Part shown: positions 58,372-64,000 of the stretch, one piece after another
Position numbering within the stretch: the first letter of the stretch is position 1
How the letters are laid out: each line of letters starts with the position of its first letter
Assembly (NCBI GenBank): GCA_964520045.1
Contig: CAZFMJ010000003.1
Coordinates: 1-64,000, forward strand
Direction of reading: 5' to 3'
Origin: CAZFMJ01 sp964520045
GTDB lineage: Bacteria > Elusimicrobiota > Elusimicrobia > Elusimicrobiales > CAZFMJ01
DNA length: 64,000 bases
The notes under the pieces: generated by a model
What the model was told of the DNA's origin: nothing
Seen by the model: only the letters and a program-made list of their open reading frames with translations
Databases searched by the model: none
Position numbers and translations under genes: made by a program

Positions 58372-59682
58372 TGAACTACTACGGCCTTTCATTCCGGCGG
58401 AGCTGAAACTGACCAGTCCGAGCAGATACGCAATATCCTTGTCTTCAAAGGTCACATTGGCGGTATACTGAACGCGCTTTGTTTCCCGTAAGTCATTTAC
58501 CCGGGCGCCCAAAGCGACAAACCTGTTTAATTTTACCTCCGCCCCGATATCATATTCCGTATGATCAAACCGCCTGCCTTCTACTATCCTGTTTCTCGCG
58601 AAATCAAAAGCTTCGGCAAGAAGAACGATCCTGTCCCAGTCTTTATTCGCATGGAACGGCCTGTATTTTATGCCTGCGCCCCCGGACCCGCGGGTGATGC
58701 CCGCATAAAGATCAAAGGCGTCGTATTCCCAGCCGAGCTGGGCGTCTATTCTATTCTTCCTTTCATAATCCGTCGCCTTGGGCATGTCGGAAGGATTGCC
58801 GAAATTGGAAACGCCGAGATAATAATATCTGCCCTCGCGCGGATATATTTTTACGCCGATATCTCCCCTTGAGGCCTTTGCAAGCGGTTCATATCTGTTT
58901 CTGTACTGCCAGTATGTCCTGAATGAATTAATTCTGCCCAAAACGTCTTTTGCCGAAGCTGAAGCCTCCTTGAAATTGCTCAGGGTCTCGGTGACATTGT
59001 CTTTTACTTTTTCGTCGCTTACCAAAGCCCCGATTGTGCCGGTTCCGGAATTTATTTTGGTCACCAGCGTGTCTACTTTCGACAAAAGAGAATCCAGCTT
59101 CTCTGAAACAGAATCCAGCCGCGACATGGCGTTCTCCATATGCGGCCCCGAATCGCCCACAATATCATTTATCCTAGCCGTGGTTTCTCTGATATTGGAA
59201 AGGGTGGCATTAAGACTTTCGCCGATTCCGCTTTCTCCGCCTACGTCGTCCAGAAGCTTTTGCAGACTGCCTAAAGCCTGGGCAAGCGATTTGTCCAGCG
59301 GAACGGTATCCTCGCCCTTGACCGTGCTTCCGGCCGGAATTATTCCCGCCGACGGAGTCCCTTGGTCTATCTGAAGAAACTTGCTTCCTATAATACTGGT
59401 GGAGCCTATTGTGAATCTGGCATTTCTGTATATTTTCATGTCCTCATAGATCGAAAGCTCAACAACCACTTTATCTTCTTTTATGCTGATTTTTTTCACC
59501 TTTCCGGCTTCCACTCCGGAAAGTTTCACCAGAGATTTATCAGGAAGGCCCGCCACATCCCCAAACACCGCATAAATATCGTACCGCCTGTATATGGAAA
59601 AATCCCCCAGCAGAAAGATAGCGGCGGCCAGCAAGGCAAGGCCTGCCAGCATGAAAAGCCCTACTTTTGTCTCATTGGTCAT
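58366..59682 (-). CDS. MCE-domain (MlaD) protein with a C-terminal barrel-like region
   Basis: A 438-residue protein. Residues 5-25 form a membrane anchor, followed by the MCE domain (YAVFGDVAGLPDKSLVKLSG, VEAGKVKKISI). Long coiled helices follow (about 160-260, with SLNATLSNIRETTARINDI and KEASASAKDVLGR). The last 160 residues are short strands rich in aromatic and glycine (GGAGIKYRPFH, YDIGAEVKLNRFVALGARV), like an outer-membrane barrel. It would carry lipid between the two membranes. It overlaps mlaF by 11 bases. A one-piece MCE-barrel is worth noting. Confidence 0.78.
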   Translation of the reverse strand: MTNETKVGLFMLAGLALLAAAIFLLGDFSIYRRYDIYAVFGDVAGLPDKSLVKLSGVEAGKVKKISIKEDKVVVELSIYEDMKIYRNARFTIGSTSIIGSKFLQIDQGTPSAGIIPAGSTVKGEDTVPLDKSLAQALGSLQKLLDDVGGESGIGESLNATLSNIRETTARINDIVGDSGPHMENAMSRLDSVSEKLDSLLSKVDTLVTKINSGTGTIGALVSDEKVKDNVTETLSNFKEASASAKDVLGRINSFRTYWQYRNRYEPLAKASRGDIGVKIYPREGRYYYLGVSNFGNPSDMPKATDYERKNRIDAQLGWEYDAFDLYAGITRGSGGAGIKYRPFHANKDWDRIVLLAEAFDFARNRIVEGRRFDHTEYDIGAEVKLNRFVALGARVNDLRETKRVQYTANVTFEDKDIAYLLGLVSFSSAGMKGRSSSK

Positions 59683-60448
59683 ATTCGTCCAAATCCCGCA
59701 GTTTCATTTTTATGGGACCGGCGCTTGAGCCTTCCATAAACTGCCTGACATGCGCATTAGCGGTGGTCTTGAATTTTTCAGGAGTATCCGTCAGCAGAAA
59801 CTTCCCATCGTAAAGCATGGCTATTCTGTCGGATATTTTATAGGCCGATTTTATATTATGCGTCACGACTATCGAAGCGATGCCCAGCTTCAGCTTTAAA
59901 TCCGATATAAGATCGTTTATGATATCCGACATTATCGGGTCAAGACCCGTCGTAGGCTCATCATACAAAATAAACTCGGGCTCAGTCGCGATGGCGCGGG
60001 CCAAAGCCACGCGTTTTTTCATTCCGCCGGAAAGCTCCGAAGGAGGCATGTCTTCCACCCCTTTTAATCCCACCAATGCCAGTTTCTCCGAAGCGATACG
60101 TCTATACTGAGACGGCGGGATATCCGTCAGATACTTCAGGCCGAAAGCCACATTTTCGCCCACCGTAAGAGAGTCAAAAATAGCGCCCTCCTGAAAAAGA
60201 TATCCGAATTTTTTTCTGACCGAAGCAAGCTTGTATTCATCCGTTATGCCGGAAATATCTTCGCCGTTTACTATTATCCGCCCGCTGTCAGGCTTTAAAA
60301 GCCTTATTATGCATTTTATAAAAGTGCTTTTTCCGGAGCCGGACCCTCCCATGATGCTCACTATTTCTCCTTCCTTAAGGGAAAGAGAAACCCCTTTAAG
60401 CACCTGCCGGTCCCCGAATTTTTTATATAAATCAACTACTTCAATCAT
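59672..60448 (-). CDS. mlaF: MlaF-like ABC ATPase for lipid transport
   Basis: A 258-residue ATPase. Walker A is GGSGSGKSTFIKC, the signature loop SELSGGMKKRVALARA and Walker B FILYDEPTTGLD, with TTGLDPIMSDIINDL typical of MlaF. It drives the MCE transporter with a permease (MlaE). No mlaE is beside it, as the upstream neighbour is a restriction gene that ends five bases before its start codon. The N-terminal IEVVDLYKKFGDRQVLKGV fits a complete protein. Confidence 0.88.
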   Translation of the reverse strand: MIEVVDLYKKFGDRQVLKGVSLSLKEGEIVSIMGGSGSGKSTFIKCIIRLLKPDSGRIIVNGEDISGITDEYKLASVRKKFGYLFQEGAIFDSLTVGENVAFGLKYLTDIPPSQYRRIASEKLALVGLKGVEDMPPSELSGGMKKRVALARAIATEPEFILYDEPTTGLDPIMSDIINDLISDLKLKLGIASIVVTHNIKSAYKISDRIAMLYDGKFLLTDTPEKFKTTANAHVRQFMEGSSAGPIKMKLRDLDEYDQ

Positions 60449-60453
60449 TTACA

Positions 60454-63105
60454 TTACACCAGCCCTGAAACATCTTTAACATGTTTAAATTTTACTTCGG
60501 GAAATTCCCTAAAATGCGCTTCCCCGCATTTGATTTTCATTTTTTCCTGCGGCCTGAGTTTATTCATATCTATGGTGGATTTCGTTTCCGCCACAAAATA
60601 AATCTTATTCTCGTTTTTATAAATCAATGCCCAATCCGGATTATACTCCCCTATTGGGGTTTGAATAACAAACCAGTCGGGCAATTTAATAAAAAACTCC
60701 ACATTATCGTTGCGCTCGCAGTCTTCGGCAAACTTCCGCTCCACATCCGACATGGAATCAATGATTAAATGATCGGTTATGGTCTTTTCGGTTTTGGTTA
60801 TTTTATAGAGATTATTTGTATAGGTTTCAACATCCTTGTCCGCAAACCGCATCATCGCGTAGGCATTCCCCGCTATCTTCTCGTATTTTATCCCATCGAT
60901 CATCAACTCATGCAATGAACCCTTAATCTCATTCACCGCCAAATCAAGAAATAACTGAGGATTTTTCATAATATCCCTCAGCCTGCAGGACTGTTTTAAA
61001 ATTTTAAGTATTGTGGAACGGGTAAGCTCCGTTTTGCTTTGGATATATCCTGCCGCATCCGGAATTTCCATTTTAGGCAAAGCCCGCCAGCCCGCTGAAG
61101 TTTCTCCTACAATTTCTGAATTAACCTCCTGTTTGGTTATCTTAATTTCAGCCCTTACGGCTTTTATAACCGGTCTTAGAATCTCCGGCATGGATTTAAT
61201 TTTTCGGGCAGACATCTTTACCAGCTCGTCAGAATCGTATTTAACCCTGTATGTGGTTTTTTGCTTAATCTTCTCCCAAAGTTCAAGGAATTTTGTATCA
61301 AGCTCAAAACCTTTGCGGTATTTAATTTTTATCCTGTCCCTTTTATTCTTTATCCTACCCTCAAATTTAACCCCGCATTCATCTTCAATTTCAATCTGAA
61401 GCCTTTTTGCAAAATCCTCATAGCTTTCATTGGCAATAACCGTAAGCCGGTTTATGTTCTTATCGCGCAGTCTCAAGCCGCTCTGATCAACGCAAAGTCT
61501 CATGCCCCGTCCGATTTCCTGCCTCTTCTTCATCTCAGATTTGGTTTCATGCAGGGTGCAAATCTGAAAAACATTAGGATTATCCCAGCCTTCGCGCAAC
61601 GCCGAATGGCTGAAAATAAACTGCAAAGGCTCATTGATATCCAAGAGGCGCTCTTTGTCTTTCATGATAAGATGATACGCATCATCATCTGCTTTGGTTT
61701 CCCGCCCTTCCGATGAATCTTTTAAGACGCCTTTCTTGTCTTGGGCAAAATAGCCATTGTGAACATTGTCCGCCGAATAATCGGCGATACCGGCATACAT
61801 GGGCTTTTGCTTAAATTTTGTGTAAATTTCTTCAAACCACTCCGCAAACTTGCCTTTTTGGGGAGTCCCGTCTTCCGCATAATGCCGATAATTATCAACC
61901 CTGTCTATGAAGAAAAGGGAAAGCACCTTAACGCCCTTGGACTTAAGTTTTAACTCTTTCTTAAAATGCTCTTCTACGGCTTTCTCCATCTGATATTTCA
62001 TTATCTGGTCATTAAGTCCGCCGTGTGTTTGGCCTTTATAAAGAACATCGCCGTTTGAGAACTCAATGAAGCCATCCCGTGCGTCTATATTGTTTATGAT
62101 ATAGCCGTCTTTATACGCTTCCCGTTTATTGGAATGCTCGTAAAGGTCATCGCCGTTTTTAGCCGTCAGGCTCTTGCGCTCAACAGCATTATTTGTATTA
62201 ACATCTATTTTTATTTTTACCGCCAGCGTTGTTCTGGCAGTTTTAAAATCTTCAATCTGGATAAAAGCCCTGTTCTTGTCATTGGCGGCAAAAACCGAAT
62301 CTACCTCTATCTGTTTCACAAGCCCTAAGTCATAGGCCTGCACGGGGTCAAGTTTATATATCGGATTATAAAGGTTTCGATGTGTCGCGGAATAACGAAG
62401 CGTAAAAGCCGGGCTAAGATTTGAGAGAGCCTTCTTTCTAATATCCGTCTCCATGTTCTGCGGCTCATCCACAATCACCACTGGATTAACCGCCTGTATA
62501 AACTCTACCGGTTTTTTGCCGTTCAGCTTATCATTGCGTTTATTTATTACATTCTCGTCCTTGGCAAAAGAATCGATATTTATAACAAGAATCTGAATGG
62601 CATTGCTATCGGCAAAACTTCTGAGGACGGAAACCCTTTCTGCGGCATAAACCTGATATGCTACAGGGGTTTTATTGTAGATGGTTTGAAAATGCTCAGT
62701 GGTTATCTCAAGATTTTTGAGAGCGCCTTCCTTTATGGCAATACTCGGCGCTACTATCACAAATTTCTTAAAACCGTAACGATTGTTCAGCTCATAAATT
62801 GTGCGCAGATAGACATATGTTTTGCCGGTGCCTGTTTCCATTTCAACGGAAAAATTCAACCCCTCAAGTTTCTCCGAAAGCGGCAGATTGTTGTTTTTTT
62901 GAACTTCCCTGAGATTCTTTAAAATCTGTTCTTCTGAAATTGCCAAATCATTGCGGACTCCGGAAAACTTAAGCCCCAACCCGTCATTTCCGCCCAAGGA
63001 AAACTCAAAGTCACCCTTATTCAGAGGCTGGCCGTCAAACAACCCAATCACAGATTGGATAGCTTGAAGTTGATAGTCCTGGTTTGCGTCAAAGTGAAGT
63101 TTCAT
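60454..63105 (-). CDS. res: Type III restriction enzyme, Res (helicase-nuclease) subunit
   Basis: An 883-residue Res subunit. The helicase starts with an ATPase motif METGTGKTYVYLRTI (about 92-105), then VVIVDEPQNME (a DEAD-like motif with DEPQ) and the family segment FSHSALREGWDNPNVFQIC. QEIGRGMRLCVDQ is motif VI. Near the C-terminus PDWALIY and VAETKST form the PD-(D/E)xK nuclease. It is full length. No mod (methyltransferase) gene is within the window. The DNA is AT-richer than the surroundings, which suggests transfer. It is oddly placed five bases before mlaF. Confidence 0.9.
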   Translation of the reverse strand: MKLHFDANQDYQLQAIQSVIGLFDGQPLNKGDFEFSLGGNDGLGLKFSGVRNDLAISEEQILKNLREVQKNNNLPLSEKLEGLNFSVEMETGTGKTYVYLRTIYELNNRYGFKKFVIVAPSIAIKEGALKNLEITTEHFQTIYNKTPVAYQVYAAERVSVLRSFADSNAIQILVINIDSFAKDENVINKRNDKLNGKKPVEFIQAVNPVVIVDEPQNMETDIRKKALSNLSPAFTLRYSATHRNLYNPIYKLDPVQAYDLGLVKQIEVDSVFAANDKNRAFIQIEDFKTARTTLAVKIKIDVNTNNAVERKSLTAKNGDDLYEHSNKREAYKDGYIINNIDARDGFIEFSNGDVLYKGQTHGGLNDQIMKYQMEKAVEEHFKKELKLKSKGVKVLSLFFIDRVDNYRHYAEDGTPQKGKFAEWFEEIYTKFKQKPMYAGIADYSADNVHNGYFAQDKKGVLKDSSEGRETKADDDAYHLIMKDKERLLDINEPLQFIFSHSALREGWDNPNVFQICTLHETKSEMKKRQEIGRGMRLCVDQSGLRLRDKNINRLTVIANESYEDFAKRLQIEIEDECGVKFEGRIKNKRDRIKIKYRKGFELDTKFLELWEKIKQKTTYRVKYDSDELVKMSARKIKSMPEILRPVIKAVRAEIKITKQEVNSEIVGETSAGWRALPKMEIPDAAGYIQSKTELTRSTILKILKQSCRLRDIMKNPQLFLDLAVNEIKGSLHELMIDGIKYEKIAGNAYAMMRFADKDVETYTNNLYKITKTEKTITDHLIIDSMSDVERKFAEDCERNDNVEFFIKLPDWFVIQTPIGEYNPDWALIYKNENKIYFVAETKSTIDMNKLRPQEKMKIKCGEAHFREFPEVKFKHVKDVSGLV

Positions 63106-63362
63106 GGATTTACTAATAGTTTTACCAATATTTACTAATAATTTAATCCCAAAAAATGCTTAATTTTGTTATGTTTTTTAGAAATATGCTCATTTTATAA
63201 CTATTTATTACTAATCTATAACTAATTTTTTCATTTCGTCCAGACAAACGACACCACCATCACATGACCATCACATGAGATTTATGCCCAAATGGGTAAC
63301 CCTCAAAAAGCCAAAGCACAGCCTAAATAGCCCAAACTTAATAATCCCAGTTCGCGTCAAAT
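63106..63362 (-). promoter_or_regulatory. AT-rich leader of res with helically phased repeats
   Basis: On the minus strand, just before the res ATG, stand three 11-base units: TATTAGTAAAT, ATTGGTAAAAC, TATTAGTAAAT (63108-63140). Further up, TTAGTTATAG and ATTAGTAATAA occur (63205-63230). One repeat per helical turn suggests an operator for a repressor. No ribosome site is visible before the ATG. Confidence 0.5.
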
Positions 63363-63368
63363 GTGCCA

Positions 63369-63396
63369 TTGACTTTTCCAATAAATGTGTTATACT
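63369..63396 (+). promoter_or_regulatory. Sigma-70-type promoter facing the DUF3800 gene
   Basis: TTGACT (63369-63374) and TATACT (63391-63396) are 16 bases apart, with TGTGT before the -10. It points toward the 3' end of an oppositely oriented gene, so it would drive a short or antisense RNA. Confidence 0.5.
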
Positions 63397-63402
63397 ATAG
63401 AC

Positions 63403-63487
63403 ACAAGAGCTGGTGTGGGGCTATCATGTCCTGCTATAAGTTAATTATACTCCGTCTGGATATATTTAACTGCCAGCTTTTTTCTTT
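63403..63487 (+). ncRNA. Candidate small RNA
   Basis: Starting about seven bases after the promoter -10, the stretch has AGCTGG (63408-63413) pairing with CCAGCT (63473-63478), followed by a T-rich tract (TTTTTTCTTTTT), as in an intrinsic terminator. The body in between has little clear pairing. It ends before the convergent DUF3800 gene. Existence rests on sequence pattern only. Confidence 0.35.
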
Positions 63488-63520
63488 TTCCGACACATGT
63501 AATTGCTTTGTATATCCGGG

Positions 63521-64000
63521 CTATGACTCTGCCCCTGTTTCTTTTGCGCTATCCGTCCTTGGTTTTGCAACTTTTATTCCCCGCATACGGTTATTCTCAT
63601 TACTAATAAATTGCGCATTTTTTATCCGCGTGAAAAAATCATGCACATTTTCATCTCCCGTAAATCTCCTGCCTATTATGTGCGCGAAATTATCAGCCAA
63701 TTGTATCCCCACATTCTCATTCGAGATCGCAAAAAATGGAACTTTCAATATTTTATCAAAGGATTGTCCCGACTGGCTTCTATGGAAAAAATTGCTAATT
63801 GACATGGATATGCGGCGATTGCCTTCCGCGCCTCTGTCGTCAAAAACTATTTTTGCGATTAATGAGGCATGATTTTCCTTCACATATTGATGTATTCTCT
63901 CAAATAAAAAGAAAAAAGGCCGGTCAAGATTATTCGGATCGGAGCAGGACAAGCCGAGTTCTTTTTCTTCAAAAGTTACTACCCCAAAAATTTTACCTCC
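63521..64000 (-). CDS. DUF3800-like protein, partial at the window edge
   Basis: The reading frame runs off the right end of the window, with 159 codons visible. The C-terminal part has IQLADNFAHIIGRR, like the GIQLADLVAG segment of DUF3800 proteins, a family of RNase-H-like fold often found near defence genes. AKIVFDDRGAEGNRR is upstream. An internal TTG near 63952 could be read as a start, but the frame is open through to the edge. It may be part of the same defence island as res. Confidence 0.55.
   Translation of the reverse strand, partial: GGKIFGVVTFEEKELGLSCSDPNNLDRPFFFLFERIHQYVKENHASLIAKIVFDDRGAEGNRRISMSISNFFHRSQSGQSFDKILKVPFFAISNENVGIQLADNFAHIIGRRFTGDENVHDFFTRIKNAQFISNENNRMRGIKVAKPRTDSAKETGAES

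Overview
The window comes from a diderm, strictly anaerobic bacterium with hydrogen and formate metabolism built on flavin-based electron bifurcation. Evidence for a Gram-negative envelope includes MCE/Mla lipid-transport genes, a CsgG-like lipoprotein and a beta-barrel protein ending in aromatic residues. I cannot fix the phylum from sequence alone. An uncultivated lineage such as Elusimicrobiota or a similar candidate phylum is a guess. Most start codons carry a strong GGAGG ribosome site. A minority look leaderless. No rRNA, CRISPR array or insertion sequence is visible.

Region by region. 1-6.8 kb: secreted proteins of unknown role, a CsgG-like lipoprotein with a TPR partner, an isoaspartyl peptidase, a PLP aminotransferase and a class II aldolase. 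6.8-11 kb: the hydrogenase maturation genes hypF and hypE. 11.1-12.7 kb: a phosphate transporter with its DUF47 partner. 12.8-19.8 kb: one minus-strand operon, hdrC-hdrB-hdrA-mvhD-mvhG-mvhA-maturation protease, which is an H2-driven Hdr/Mvh bifurcating complex. 20.2-28.4 kb: an OFA-family transporter and a second operon, hdrC-hdrB-hdrA-flxD-flxC-flxB-flxA (Hdr-Flx type, NAD(H)-linked). A decayed C-terminus of a formate dehydrogenase catalytic subunit lies directly behind flxA.

28.6-43.4 kb: a nearly continuous minus-strand formate dehydrogenase island. It runs hypC, hypD, a remnant of an FNT formate channel, fdhA, flxB- and flxA-like subunits, mobA, modE-like, fdhD, the tungstate transporter tupABC, moeA, moaA, moaC, a MOSC protein and mogA. 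It holds the enzyme, its metal uptake, its cofactor synthesis and its sulfur-transfer factor. 43.5-46.4 kb: a 2-oxoacid:ferredoxin oxidoreductase (korAB). 46.5-49.5 kb: tatD, a DraRnl-type RNA ligase and rlmN, the last two overlapping. 49.5-52 kb: repeats, small genes, a hicBA module whose toxin has an in-frame stop, and two tRNA-Ser genes. 52.2-60.4 kb: a beta-barrel protein, a GAF histidine kinase, an L,D-transpeptidase, an orphan xanthine-dehydrogenase-like large subunit and an MCE-barrel fusion with its MlaF ATPase. 60.5-64 kb: a type III restriction subunit and a partial DUF3800 gene, AT-richer than the rest and probably acquired.

How the parts fit (inference): KorAB, the Hdr-Mvh hydrogenase, the Hdr-Flx complex and the FdhA-FlxBA formate dehydrogenase would exchange electrons among ferredoxin, NAD(H), H2 and formate. 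Two independent formate-gene remnants (a second FdhA tail and a broken FNT channel) suggest the formate module has been rearranged, with the OFA transporter as a possible replacement for the lost channel. Intergenic DNA is rich in short repeats. These include seven-base arrays that sit at gene stop codons, nested palindromes at tRNA ends, and a repeat with a ten-G run inserted in frame in hypF.
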